This document shows, piece by piece, positions 8,572 to 17,362 of a stretch of 64,000 bases of DNA. Position 1 is the first letter of the stretch; every line of letters starts with the position of its first letter. The position numbers and the translations under genes were made by a program. Source of the DNA: JAHBNG01 sp039028975 (lineage in GTDB: Bacteria; Chloroflexota; Anaerolineae; Caldilineales; Caldilineaceae); NCBI GenBank assembly GCA_039028975.1, contig JBCCHB010000046.1:38466-102465 (forward strand). The letters run 5' to 3'. The notes under the pieces were generated by a model. The model saw only the letters and a list, made by a program, of their open reading frames with translations, had not been told where the DNA came from and made no database searches.

Positions 8572-9594
8572 TTAGCGTGTGCCGCCTGCAGCCAATTCAG
8601 CAACGGCTTCTGCATTGTCTGGTGTAACAAAGCCAGGACCTGTAAGGACCGGCAGGCCACCACCAACAACATTTAGATTGGTGTTGTAGAGATGGAGCAT
8701 GGTTGCGGGTAGATAACCCTGAAGATAAGGCTGCTGATCAATACCAAAGATGATTTCGCCAGCTTGGATTGCTTCAACAACAGGACCACTGAGATCGAAG
8801 GTGCCAAGCGTAACGCGGTCAGTAACACCTGCTGACTTCATTGCATCTAGAGCAGCGATAGCAACATCTGGATTCAGGGTCAGAATACCATCAACAGAAT
8901 CGTCGGCAGTCAGCTTATCCTGAATTGAAGCGCTTGTCCCAGCAATGTCACCAGTGCCAGTACTTGCTACGTTGAAGCGCTCAACTTCACCACTGAAGGT
9001 ACTCTCAAGACCATCACAGCGCTCTTCCAGAGCAATATTTGACTCTTCATGAACAACACAGACAACCTTGGCTAGGCCCGCGGCGTCCATGCGCTTGCCA
9101 GCACCTGCACCAGCCGGGAATTCGCTCTGGCCAACATGGGTTAATGCACCCAACTCTTCCCAATTGTTAACACCAGAGTTCATGGTGATCACAGGAATGC
9201 CAGCCGCAACGGCCGCACGAACTGAATCGGCCATAGCTTCTGGATTGGCCAACGAGACGATGATGCCATCAACGCCTTCTGCTACATAATCCGAAACAAT
9301 CTGCGCCTGTTCAACAGGATCAATGCTACCGGCCGATTTACACTCTGCACCCAGGGAAGCCGCTGCGTCCTTACAACCCTTCTCTACAATGCCCCAGAAA
9401 CCAGAGTCCCCAGGTGCTTCATGGGATGCAAAGCCAAAGACTAAGCCAGACTGCATAACTTGCGTCTCTTCTGCTGCTTCATCACCTGCAGGTGCAGCGT
9501 CTGGGGCCGGGGAAGCTGCGGGAGTCGCACAGGCGGATACAAATAGTGCAAGTACCGCGATTAAGGCCATACTCAAAGTCCATCGTCGATTCAT
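8572..9594 (-). CDS. Sugar (probably inositol) ABC transporter substrate-binding lipoprotein
   Basis: 340 residues: signal peptide with lipobox FVSAC (lipidated Cys22), a flexible Ala/Pro/Asp linker, then a type 1 periplasmic binding fold. Typical segments are FGFASHEAPGDSGFW, QIVSDYVAEGVDGIIVSLANP, GIPVITMNSGVNNW and DGILTLNPDVAIAALDAM (Peripla_BP_4, RbsB-like). It is anchored on the outer face of the membrane and delivers ligand to the permease. It is the first gene of the transporter cistron group, preceded by a LacI-type operator at 9717-9734. Myo-inositol as ligand is inferred from context and not from binding residues. Confidence 0.92.
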   Translation of the reverse strand: MNRRWTLSMALIAVLALFVSACATPAASPAPDAAPAGDEAAEETQVMQSGLVFGFASHEAPGDSGFWGIVEKGCKDAAASLGAECKSAGSIDPVEQAQIVSDYVAEGVDGIIVSLANPEAMADSVRAAVAAGIPVITMNSGVNNWEELGALTHVGQSEFPAGAGAGKRMDAAGLAKVVCVVHEESNIALEERCDGLESTFSGEVERFNVASTGTGDIAGTSASIQDKLTADDSVDGILTLNPDVAIAALDAMKSAGVTDRVTLGTFDLSGPVVEAIQAGEIIFGIDQQPYLQGYLPATMLHLYNTNLNVVGGGLPVLTGPGFVTPDNAEAVAELAAGGTR

Positions 9595-9716
9595 TTGAAA
9601 TTCTCCTTAGTAGTTGAATAGTAAATGTGAGGTACAACAAAATATATTGAAGAGAAGAAAATTGACGATTGGGGAGCTCAGACTGAAGTTTCTTAAAGCC
9701 AGAAAGTAACGCATTG

Positions 9717-9734
9717 TTACAAATCGTTTTGTAA
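9717..9734. promoter_or_regulatory. Probable LacI-family operator
   Basis: TTACAAATCGTTTTGTAA is an 18-bp near-perfect palindrome with a central CG step (8 of 9 pairs match), the usual architecture of LacI/GalR-family operators. It lies 123 nt upstream of the binding-protein ATG, between it and the iolE-like gene. The LacI regulator at 12350-13360 is the obvious candidate to bind it. Confidence 0.55.
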
Positions 9735-9804
9735 AGCAGTGAATTGGTTTTGCCTTTACACTGATTCCCCAGCAACCATCAATCTGAAATCACCAATTTT
9801 CTCT

Positions 9805-10704
9805 CTACCAATCTAACTCATTACGCAAAAATGCCCGGTTGGCAATAGCACTTTCCAATGCATCAATCCCTTGGCTGGGCAGAATGTCCTGTTCAACTGT
9901 TCCCCAGCCATCATAATCCATCTCATGCAGAATTTTATTGATGCTTTGCCAGTCAACGGTTCCTTTGCCCAATGCAGGAAAGACGCCCGATTCAACGCCA
10001 TCAAAATAGTCACCTTCGCGGTCGACGACTTCTTGACGAACGTGATTATTGCACTCTTTGATATGTACGTAGAATGTACGGTCTCGCCACTTGTCCAGCA
10101 CAGCCACCGGATCGCCGCCTCCGTAGGCGATATGAGCCATATCAAAGCAGAGACCCACCACATCAGGATCGGTCCGTTCTAGGATGGCATCTATCTCGAA
10201 GTCAGCTTCCAAGTATCCACCTACATGAGGATGGACTGCACTCTTCATACCGTACTCTTCCAGAACCATCTTGGCAAAGGCATTTACATTTTTGGCTGCT
10301 GCGTCCCATCCCGCACCGTCCAGAGAATCTTCGGGACGAACGCGTCCGGCTCGCTCTGCTCGGTTTTTAACAGTAAATAGCGTATCTGAGAGGACAATAT
10401 GCCCGCATTCCAAAGCGGAAAGAACCTCCACTGTCTCTAGGGCCTCGCTATAAACCACTTCGTCCTTCTGCCCTTCCACAAAATTGAAGATCGTAAAGGC
10501 CGAAATAAGAGTGAGTTCTCGATTTACTAGCTCATCCTTCAATTTTTGAATGTCAAAGGGGAGATAGCCGTATGGCCCCAACTCAGTACCTGTATAGCCA
10601 GCCTCGCGAATCTGATCGAGCACGACGTTGTAAGGGGGTACATTGGGCGTATCTTTCATCAGAACGCCCCACGATACTGGAGCAGTCGCAATGTTGATGT
10701 TCAT
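9805..10704 (-). CDS. iolE: IolE-like inosose dehydratase / TIM-barrel sugar isomerase
   Basis: 299 residues of the AP-endonuclease-2 (xylose-isomerase-like) TIM barrel. It begins NINIATAPVSWGVLMKD and contains GYTGTELGPYGYLPFD, characteristic of inosose dehydratase-type proteins in inositol clusters. Candidate metal ligands are in VGLCFDMAHIAYGGGDP, FYVHIKECN and WGTVEQDI. The presumed reaction removes water from 2-keto-myo-inositol to give the trione substrate of IolD. It starts 2 nt after the iolC stop, so the pair is one operon. An IolH/IolI-type isomerase role is the main alternative. Confidence 0.75.
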   Translation of the reverse strand: MNINIATAPVSWGVLMKDTPNVPPYNVVLDQIREAGYTGTELGPYGYLPFDIQKLKDELVNRELTLISAFTIFNFVEGQKDEVVYSEALETVEVLSALECGHIVLSDTLFTVKNRAERAGRVRPEDSLDGAGWDAAAKNVNAFAKMVLEEYGMKSAVHPHVGGYLEADFEIDAILERTDPDVVGLCFDMAHIAYGGGDPVAVLDKWRDRTFYVHIKECNNHVRQEVVDREGDYFDGVESGVFPALGKGTVDWQSINKILHEMDYDGWGTVEQDILPSQGIDALESAIANRAFLRNELDW

Positions 10705-10706
10705 AA

Positions 10707-11768
10707 TTATTCCAACCCGCCTTTATCCTCTACAAACGCCATTACCTCATCTAGCGTTGGCATGAAGTTGGCACACCCATGCTTGGTTACCACAATGGCC
10801 CCACAAGCGTTTCCTAGCCGCGACGCCTTCCGCAGATCCCAGCCATTCGTGTAGCCATAAATGAAGCCTGCGCCAAAGGCATCCCCTGCACCCAAAATGT
10901 TGTAGACTTCAACTGGATAACCAGGCGCTTCAATCGGCTCCTCCGAATCAGCTAGATGGACTCGGGAACCAAGCGCCCCAACCTTCTCAATGACGGCAGA
11001 TGGGCCGAGAGTTAGTAGCGTACGGATGGCTGCATACGTATCCCCCTCAACTTTTGCATCTGAAACCTGGGAGTGGGTGAGGGACATTTGGCTGGCATCT
11101 TTGAGCATGGCCGCGTTGACTTCGTCGTTGGTGCCGATGACAATATCTACGTTAGGCAAAACCGAACGAGCTACCACGCCAAAGGCGCGCGGATCGTGCC
11201 ACTGATCGGGACGAAAGTCGATATCAAAAACCACCTTTGTACCCACCTGTTGTGCCTGCTCTGCACCAAACATGGTGGCGCTGCGGCTTGGCTCCTTGCT
11301 CAGGTTCGTTCCGGCGAATTGGAAAACTTTGCTATCCGCCATGGGTGCGGCCAGCACATCATCAATAGTCAGCTCGATATCCGCACAGTTATCTCGATAG
11401 TAGACTAACGGAAACTTATCCGGTGGCTCGATTCCCAAAACAACGGCACTGGAGCGATGACCCGGCTTGCGAGTTACGTGTTGAGTATCCACTCCTTCGT
11501 CATTTAGGAATTTGAGAATGAAGTCGCCCACTGGGTCTTCACCAAGGCCAGTGATGAGAGCGGTGGTTAATCCTAGCCGCTTGCCGCCTACACTAATGTT
11601 CGTGGGCGACCCCCCTACGTATGCAGCAAAACTCGTAATATCCTCAAAGAGAGCACCAACGTCGTTGCTGTATAGATCAATAGATGAGCGACCCATGTGG
11701 AGCGAGTCATATTTTCGGCTGGGGTCAATTGTATTTGCTGAGGTTGATTTCACATTGGGCGAAGACAT
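10707..11768 (-). CDS. iolC: 5-dehydro-2-deoxygluconokinase (IolC), PfkB family
   Basis: 353 residues with GRSSIDLYSND, YVGGSPTNISVGGKRLGL and ITGLGEDPVGDFI, which match IolC rather than generic ribokinases. The C-terminal catalytic motif is NILGAGDAFGAGF with the active-site Asp, and DNCADIELTIDD also fits IolC. It phosphorylates 5-dehydro-2-deoxy-D-gluconate in inositol breakdown. Only the kinase is present, without the DUF2090 fusion seen in many proteobacterial IolCs. About 20 residues before the conserved start of the fold look extra, and the start overlaps the broken upstream gene by 44 nt, so the exact start is uncertain. Confidence 0.9.
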   Translation of the reverse strand: MSSPNVKSTSANTIDPSRKYDSLHMGRSSIDLYSNDVGALFEDITSFAAYVGGSPTNISVGGKRLGLTTALITGLGEDPVGDFILKFLNDEGVDTQHVTRKPGHRSSAVVLGIEPPDKFPLVYYRDNCADIELTIDDVLAAPMADSKVFQFAGTNLSKEPSRSATMFGAEQAQQVGTKVVFDIDFRPDQWHDPRAFGVVARSVLPNVDIVIGTNDEVNAAMLKDASQMSLTHSQVSDAKVEGDTYAAIRTLLTLGPSAVIEKVGALGSRVHLADSEEPIEAPGYPVEVYNILGAGDAFGAGFIYGYTNGWDLRKASRLGNACGAIVVTKHGCANFMPTLDEVMAFVEDKGGLE

Positions 11769-12333
11769 AGTTAAGTTGTCCTAAAATGTTTTCAATGTTG
11801 CCAATCGAGACCGGCAGCGTCTCCCAAACTTGGTTGTCCAAATCCAGTCTATAAAACTGCCATGTTGTACCATTTGTGACGATTCCATAAATATCAATTG
11901 AATGACTTCCCTGGGCATTTGTCCATTGACAAGCTTGCATTTCAACCAAGCGTTGGGCCAAACCCTGCTCGAAGTTATCCTTCTTGGCTTCGGCTACACA
12001 CAAGATCGGCTTCTGTACGTAAGCAATATTTCGGGCTAGCAAATAGTCGGTCTGCCCAGATACATCTTCACCTTGTAAAGATGCACCCTTCCAGATCTTG
12101 AGCGTCTTATAATTTTGAATGGCCTCTTCACAGATGGCATCAATTAATAACTCTTTACTTCATTCCGTAATCGCTAGGTCAAAACTGTTTAAGCGTTCTA
12201 ACCGCTTATGGAAAAAATCACTCGGTTTGAACGGTTCAGATTCGATCTGCCACGGCTGCAAAGTTTCTACGCCAAGCTTTTGGAACGCTTGAGGGAGCGT
12301 ATACGCGGAAAAAGTTGTCGGGGGATTTGTCAT
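11725..12333 (-). pseudogene. PD-(D/E)XK-like gene interrupted by an in-frame TGA
   Basis: From ATG 12333 the frame reads MTNPPTTFSAYTLPQAFQKL...LNSFDLAITE, meets TGA at 12160-12162, and continues in the same frame with SKELLIDAICEEAIQNYKTL...QTDYLLARN...PILCVAEAKKDNFEQGLAQ to 11725. The second half has the D...EAKK signature of a PD-(D/E)XK family common in cyanobacteria, in which the LLIDAI segment is continuous with the first half. One point mutation therefore splits a gene of about 200 codons. The position is not a cysteine site in relatives as far as I recall, so recoding is unlikely. It lies between the LacI regulator and iolC. Confidence 0.7.
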
Positions 12334-12349
12334 TTTCATGAGTTCTCTA

Positions 12350-13360
12350 TTACGCGGACTCTCGTACAATCAACTCGCCTGGCATATATTTGATTACGGG
12401 CGACTCTGGCGCAGGCGTCTCTGGATCCATCAGATCGAGTAGAAGCGACATTGCCTCCGTGCCCATATCCAGTAACGGTTGTCGGATCGTCGTCAGGGGT
12501 GGCTCCGTAACACTTGCCATTTCAATATCGTCAAAGCCAGTCACAGCAACGTCTATTGGAATGGCCACCTTCTCTTGACGCAGAATTGACATGGCACCAA
12601 CTGCCATAACATCGTTAAAACAGACCATTGCATCAGGCCGGGAAGAGCTGTCATTCAGTAAAGTCGTACAGGCTAGTTTCCCCCCATCAATGGTTCCGCT
12701 TAGACCATCACCCTCCAGCTTCGTTGACAGGCCAGCTTCTAGTAACGTTTCGAACCACGCTTTGCGGCGTTCGATATGAGAGCGCCCTTCAGCCGATGCC
12801 CCAAGATAAGCGATACGCCTCCTCCCCTGATCAAGCAGGTACTCTACCAATTTGCGGGCGCCGGCCACATCATCATGGTAAATTGCATGGGCCTTGCTGC
12901 TGGGAGTGTTGACGTTGATCAAAACAACCGGTACGCCTGTCTCAATAGATACCTTGGCATACTCATCGCCTACGTGACCCGACACAACGATGATACCGTC
13001 GACCTGTCTACCTAAAAAACTGCGCATTACTTCGAGTTCGCGCTGGGCTTCGATATCTGTACTAGCAAGAAAGAGACTATATCCTTTTTGGCGGGCCTCA
13101 CTTTCAATTCCTTGGGCCACCGCACTATTAAATGGATTGACGAATGTGGGTACAATTAAGCCGATACAGTAACTGCGCTGGGTCACTAACCCTCGAGCCA
13201 TTAAGCTTGGGGTGTAGCCCAACTCGTCGGCTACAGCAACAATACGCGCCCGGGTTTCGTCACTCATCCGTCCTTGGCCACGCAAAGCACGGCTTACTGT
13301 TGGATGGCTAACGCCTGCGAGCTCCGCGATATCTTTTATGGAGACTCGTTTCTTGATCAT
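12350..13360 (-). CDS. LacI-family transcriptional regulator, probably of inositol utilisation
   Basis: 336 residues from ATG 13360: MIKKRVSIKDIAELAGVSHP begins the LacI helix-turn-helix, followed by TVSRALRGQGRMSDETRARI and the hinge GYTPSLMARGL. The sugar-binding core (YCIGLIVPTFVNPF, VDGIIVVSG, AVTGFDDIEMA, TTIRQPLLDMG) is complete. A frame extension to 13444 is rejected because that ATG would fall at the transcription start of the promoter at 13450-13478. The regulator probably senses an inositol pathway intermediate and represses the iol/transport genes downstream. The operator-like palindrome at 9717-9734 is a candidate target. Confidence 0.92.
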   Translation of the reverse strand: MIKKRVSIKDIAELAGVSHPTVSRALRGQGRMSDETRARIVAVADELGYTPSLMARGLVTQRSYCIGLIVPTFVNPFNSAVAQGIESEARQKGYSLFLASTDIEAQRELEVMRSFLGRQVDGIIVVSGHVGDEYAKVSIETGVPVVLINVNTPSSKAHAIYHDDVAGARKLVEYLLDQGRRRIAYLGASAEGRSHIERRKAWFETLLEAGLSTKLEGDGLSGTIDGGKLACTTLLNDSSSRPDAMVCFNDVMAVGAMSILRQEKVAIPIDVAVTGFDDIEMASVTEPPLTTIRQPLLDMGTEAMSLLLDLMDPETPAPESPVIKYMPGELIVRESA

Positions 13361-13449
13361 GAATTGGTCGGCCTGGTTGGCAAGTGGGGTGCTGAGTGAG
13401 CTGTACACGACTGATTGGGGGAATTTGCGCATACGTTTGCTCATGAAGA

Positions 13450-13478
13450 ATTATATAGTACTTTGGCAGAGATGTCAA
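13450..13478 (-). promoter_or_regulatory. Consensus sigma-70 promoter for the LacI regulator
   Basis: On the minus strand TTGACA (13473-13478) and TATAAT (13450-13455) are separated by exactly 17 nt. Transcription would begin near 13442-13443, giving an 80-nt leader before the preferred ATG at 13360. Both hexamers match the consensus perfectly. Confidence 0.8.
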
Positions 13479-13638
13479 GTAGGAATTTTACAACTCTTTT
13501 ACATCCTGTTAATCTTGTGGCGGTATACTCTCTCTTTGAGTCGGATGAAACTCTGGAGATGGTTTTACGTATTTTAATGTAGGCTTAATCATTTCAAGGT
13601 GCCCAACCAATCAAGAAACTTTTCAAAAAGGAAACGTA

Positions 13639-15012
13639 ATGAACGTAAATCGCGTTAGTCAACAGCTTCGTGGTGCCGATCGCTTTCTGCTAAAGCGAAA
13701 ACCAAATAATTTAGACAAAGCAGTGCTGTCTACCCTTCTGGCATTCACCTTATTACTGGTGATGGGGCTGCCCGTCTTTGCCTTCGAGGGCCGGGGCGGC
13801 GATGAGATTATCATTGCCGAAGGTGAGGTCATTGAAGATGATCTCTATGTAGGCGCACAAACGCTGATAGTTGATGGCGTTGTCAAAGGCGACCTCTTTT
13901 TCGGGGCGAGTACAGCCATCATCAATGGAACAGTGGAAGGGGATGTCACGGGCGGTGGTCAAACTGTTGTCATCAACGGCACAGTGGAAGATGTGCGGGT
14001 TGGCCTAACGTCCCTGACCCTTGGCGAGGGAAGCCACGTTCAGGGCGACCTGATGATGGGTGGCTTTAACTTGGATGCCCAATCGGGTAGCGTTATTGAT
14101 GGTGACGCCCTGTTAGGGGCTGGTCAGGCCAAACTTGCTGGCCGCATTGCCAAAGACCTGATGGCGGGTGTAAATGGCTTAGAAATTTTGGGAACAATCG
14201 GCGGTGATGTGGATGCTGAGGTAGGCGTTCCTGGTGAGCCAATACCCTTTAACCCGGCCCAATTTATGCCCGATGCACCTGAAATCGATATGATTCCCGG
14301 TGGTCTGACCATCGGTGACTCCGCTTCGATTGAGGGGAAATTAACCTATCGGAGTGCCCAACCATCTGATATCACAGATGTAGCCGCTGGAGGCACGAAT
14401 TTTGAATTAAACCCCGAGAGCGAATTTACTCAGGCCGAACCTACGCTAACGGATCAGATCTGGCGGATTGGGCGTCGGGTTATTGCCCTGATTCTAATCG
14501 GACTCTTCCTCGGTTGGCTTTTGCGTCGTCCTATCCAGCGGGCTGCCAACCAACTAGATACAGATCTTGGATCCAGCTCACTGTGGGGGATTATCACGAC
14601 CATCGTCACACCATTTGTATTGTTCTTTGGTCTTGGGATCCTGATTCTGCTTGCGGTGATTTTCGGTGCCATTCAACTCGATCTGATCGGTGAGGCCGTA
14701 ATGGCGCTCGGTGTCCCAACTCTAATAGCCATTGGTGCAGGCTTCTTTGCCATTTGGGGCTTGGTTAGCAAGGTGATTGTGGGATACTGGCTTGGCCGTA
14801 AGATGTCACCCAATAGCGCTTCCATATGGGGACCACTGCTCATCGGTATCATAATCATTGCTATCCTGAGTAGCATTCCATACCTTGGAACGTTGGTGAA
14901 CATTGTCGTTGCCATTCTTGGCTTGGGTGCCACCTGGCTGGTCTTACGAAATAAGTCCCAAGAGCCTCAAGAACCAGGATACTCAGAACCTATCCCCGAA
15001 CCAGTCGTTTAG
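13639..15012 (+). CDS. Bactofilin-like (polymer-forming) membrane protein
   Basis: 457 residues. After a basic N-terminus there is a signal/anchor helix (STLLAFTLLLVMGLPVFAF). Roughly residues 55-250 form a repetitive beta-helix of the bactofilin/DUF583 type (GDLFFGASTAIINGTVEGDV, VQGDLMMGGFNLDAQSGSV and similar turns). The C-terminal third has four or five hydrophobic helices (RVIALILIGLFLGWLL through VAILGLGATWLVLR). Such proteins are thought to form surface or membrane-associated scaffolds; the exact role is unknown. GGAAACG precedes the ATG, and a strong terminator follows at 15053-15086. It is monocistronic and divergent from the LacI gene. Confidence 0.8.
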   Translation: MNVNRVSQQLRGADRFLLKRKPNNLDKAVLSTLLAFTLLLVMGLPVFAFEGRGGDEIIIAEGEVIEDDLYVGAQTLIVDGVVKGDLFFGASTAIINGTVEGDVTGGGQTVVINGTVEDVRVGLTSLTLGEGSHVQGDLMMGGFNLDAQSGSVIDGDALLGAGQAKLAGRIAKDLMAGVNGLEILGTIGGDVDAEVGVPGEPIPFNPAQFMPDAPEIDMIPGGLTIGDSASIEGKLTYRSAQPSDITDVAAGGTNFELNPESEFTQAEPTLTDQIWRIGRRVIALILIGLFLGWLLRRPIQRAANQLDTDLGSSSLWGIITTIVTPFVLFFGLGILILLAVIFGAIQLDLIGEAVMALGVPTLIAIGAGFFAIWGLVSKVIVGYWLGRKMSPNSASIWGPLLIGIIIIAILSSIPYLGTLVNIVVAILGLGATWLVLRNKSQEPQEPGYSEPIPEPVV

Positions 15013-15052
15013 TGCCGTTGGGTATCTGTACCAACTGGTAGTAAAAACAAAC

Positions 15053-15086
15053 AAAAAAGCGAAAGCAACATAGCTTTCGCTTTTTT
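15053..15086. terminator. Bidirectional rho-independent terminator
   Basis: AAAAAAGCGAAAGC (15053-15066), loop AACATA, then GCTTTCGCTTTTTT (15073-15086) is a perfect 14-bp stem with A-tract and T-tract on the two sides. It therefore works for both the bactofilin-like gene and the convergent sulfatase gene. Confidence 0.9.
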
Positions 15087-15112
15087 CTCTTATGTCGAAG
15101 ATTTCTCTTTCC

Positions 15113-16579
15113 CTACATTGGCCCAATCCGCTCCGGTCCCCGATCCATGGCCAACATCGAGGCATCAAAGCTGCGCTGCATGAGTTCCAGCTTGATTGAT
15201 TGAAACTCAGGGTGGTCCCACAGGTTGGTAAACTCGTTGGGGTCGCTCTGTAAATCATAAAGTTCACCCAAATTATGGCCGTGATAGATGACCAGCTTGT
15301 ACTGTCGATCTCGATACATGGTGGCCATGGTCCCGTCCGGCTGGTCCAGAGCATCGTAATACTCGCAACGCACAAAGTCGCGGTGATGGTCGGCCTCTTG
15401 CTCTCCGGTGAGTGTAGGTAGTAGGCTACGTCCTGTCATATGTTCGGATATCGTTTGACCCGTTAGTTGAAGCAGGGTAGGAGCAATATCGGTTAGCTCA
15501 ACCAACTCATCACTCTGCAAACCCCTATCAAAGCATCCCCGCCAAGACCAGATGAGCGGCACTCGTACCAGTCCCTCATAGAATCGACACCCTTTTTGAA
15601 TCAATCCGTGATCTCCCAGCGTTTCACCATGATCGCTCATAAAGATGACCACTGTGTTTTCTCGCTGGCCGGTCTCTTCCAGCGCGCCTAATATTCGACC
15701 AAGCTGATCATCAATCAGCTTGATCATAGCATAGTAGGCGGCTTGCAATGTTTTGGCATCTCGCTGGCCTGGGGCTAGTGTCTTTTGCCAATCTGGACTC
15801 GTGGGGGATTGGGCCACGATGGGGCTTTTGATATCCAACTCGCCTGGATGGCGAGCTTGCCCTTGAAAGTCGATTGCGGCCAATTTTTCTTGCTGAACTA
15901 GGTCGCTCTCTCGAAAAATAGGACCAGGCATGTCAGCTGGGTCAAACTGATCTCGATAAGCTTTGGGTGGGTTGAAGGGGGGATGCGGATCATAGATGTT
16001 GACGCTGGCTAACCACGGCTGGGACGGATCCCGCTCCTCTTTGATGAAGTCAATGGTCTTTTCGGCACACCAAGTAGTTTGGTGCAGCTCGGCCGGAACG
16101 CCATCCAGACTTTCCGTCAGTTCTCCCAATACATAGCCTTTTTCCCGCACCCAATCCGCATAGTCGTGACCGTTGGGCCAATCGTCGCGCGGGGCGTGGC
16201 TGTACTGCCAGTATCGGTAGCCGTCGTCAACCCTCTTTTCGATGCGCTTGTAGGCACTAGTGAGGTGAAGCTTGCCGATCAAGCCACAGTCATACCCGAG
16301 ATCCGCCAACTGTTTAGTGATCAAAGGCGGTCTGTTGGGATACCAGTCTAACCCATTACCGTTTACGTGAACTGCGCTGGCATAGGTGCCGCTGAGAAAG
16401 CTTGCTCGGCTCGGTGTGCAGATGGGGCTTTGACAGTAGGCATGGGTAAAGGCGACGCCTTCATCCACCAGACGATCGATGTTGGGTGTAGAGACGTAGG
16501 GATTGCCCAATGCACCGATGGTATCAAAGCGTTGCTGATCTGTGCAGATCCAGAGAATATTGGGAAGGGAAGTGCTCAT
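15113..16579 (-). CDS. Sulfatase (type I, formylglycine-dependent)
   Basis: 488 residues of the alkaline-phosphatase-like sulfatase fold. The metal-binding start is NILWICTDQQRFDT, and C54-T-P-S-R is the formylglycine motif, cleanly matching CxPSR. Downstream are VVIFMSDHGETLGDHGLIQKG and the C-terminal YRDRQYKLVIYHG. There is no signal peptide, so the enzyme is probably cytoplasmic. The substrate is a sulfate ester, plausibly a sulfated sugar given the fucosidase and sugar-acid dehydratases in this window. GGAG precedes the ATG by about 7 nt. An anaerobic sulfatase-maturase or FGE must be encoded elsewhere. Confidence 0.92.
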   Translation of the reverse strand: MSTSLPNILWICTDQQRFDTIGALGNPYVSTPNIDRLVDEGVAFTHAYCQSPICTPSRASFLSGTYASAVHVNGNGLDWYPNRPPLITKQLADLGYDCGLIGKLHLTSAYKRIEKRVDDGYRYWQYSHAPRDDWPNGHDYADWVREKGYVLGELTESLDGVPAELHQTTWCAEKTIDFIKEERDPSQPWLASVNIYDPHPPFNPPKAYRDQFDPADMPGPIFRESDLVQQEKLAAIDFQGQARHPGELDIKSPIVAQSPTSPDWQKTLAPGQRDAKTLQAAYYAMIKLIDDQLGRILGALEETGQRENTVVIFMSDHGETLGDHGLIQKGCRFYEGLVRVPLIWSWRGCFDRGLQSDELVELTDIAPTLLQLTGQTISEHMTGRSLLPTLTGEQEADHHRDFVRCEYYDALDQPDGTMATMYRDRQYKLVIYHGHNLGELYDLQSDPNEFTNLWDHPEFQSIKLELMQRSFDASMLAMDRGPERIGPM

Positions 16580-16618
16580 GGGTTTGCTCCTTGCACTTGG
16601 TTATTATTCGGGATAGCC

Positions 16619-17320
16619 CTACTTCTTGGCGATTCCACGCCATGCCCTCTTGAAGGGTTCACCCGTCTCCCGAGCGTTTATTTCAATCAACTCGAGGTTC
16701 ACATCCGACCAATCTGCCAAAAGCTCGTGCAAATACTCTTGTGAAAAAAATCGCATGGTCTGGCCATATTTTTCCAGCACATAGTTTGGCTCAATCTCTC
16801 GTTCGGGTGGCCAACGTTCGGAGCGCAAAGAGCGATCTTCAATTGCGTTTAAGTGGAACAAAAACAAGCCACCTACTCCGACGATTCGCCAAATTTCTGT
16901 AAATAATGATCGCGTTATTTCGTCCGAGAACATATGTGCAGCCACATTAGACATGACTGCGTCAAAAGTACTATTGACAAATGGCAGCCTCTGGGCCATA
17001 TCGCCTACTATGAATTGAGCATTCCTGGTGACTTTTTGCGCGATAGCTTTCTGCGCCCCATTTGCAATCGCAACCTGCGAGTAGTCGAAACCAATGACAT
17101 GAAATCCCTCATGAACTAACCTGATTACGTCGTTTCCGCTGCCGCAACCCAAATCAAGCACATATTTACCCTGAACGTCTTTCAATGGTTCCAAGAACGG
17201 ATTTGTCCACTGGGTACCCCAATCTAGGTCATCTCCGTTTTGATGCAATCGTGTATAGCGTTGATCCCAGTGCTGGGCAGGAGCGTAGTTTATGGTTTTC
17301 ATTCCATTTGAGGATAGCAT
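16619..17320 (-). CDS. Class I SAM-dependent methyltransferase
   Basis: 233 residues with motif I YVLDLGCGSGNDVIRL, motif II VIGFDYSQVAI, motif IV DAVMSNVAAHMFSD and GVGGLFLFHLNAIEDRS. This is a complete Methyltransf_11/25-type fold. Substrate unknown. It sits 39 nt upstream of the sulfatase and 42 nt downstream of the dehydratase gene, so it may be part of a three-gene unit. An internal ATG at 17302 is an alternative start. Confidence 0.85.
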   Translation of the reverse strand: MLSSNGMKTINYAPAQHWDQRYTRLHQNGDDLDWGTQWTNPFLEPLKDVQGKYVLDLGCGSGNDVIRLVHEGFHVIGFDYSQVAIANGAQKAIAQKVTRNAQFIVGDMAQRLPFVNSTFDAVMSNVAAHMFSDEITRSLFTEIWRIVGVGGLFLFHLNAIEDRSLRSERWPPEREIEPNYVLEKYGQTMRFFSQEYLHELLADWSDVNLELIEINARETGEPFKRAWRGIAKK

Positions 17321-17362
17321 CGCTTAACAAAAGCAGAGTCTCTATTATTTTCTGGAGCTCCC

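Noticed and set aside
12160..12162. TGA in the PD-(D/E)XK gene as a second selenocysteine codon
   Set aside because: The site does not replace a recognisable Cys of the family and no SECIS-like hairpin was evident, so a nonsense mutation is simpler.
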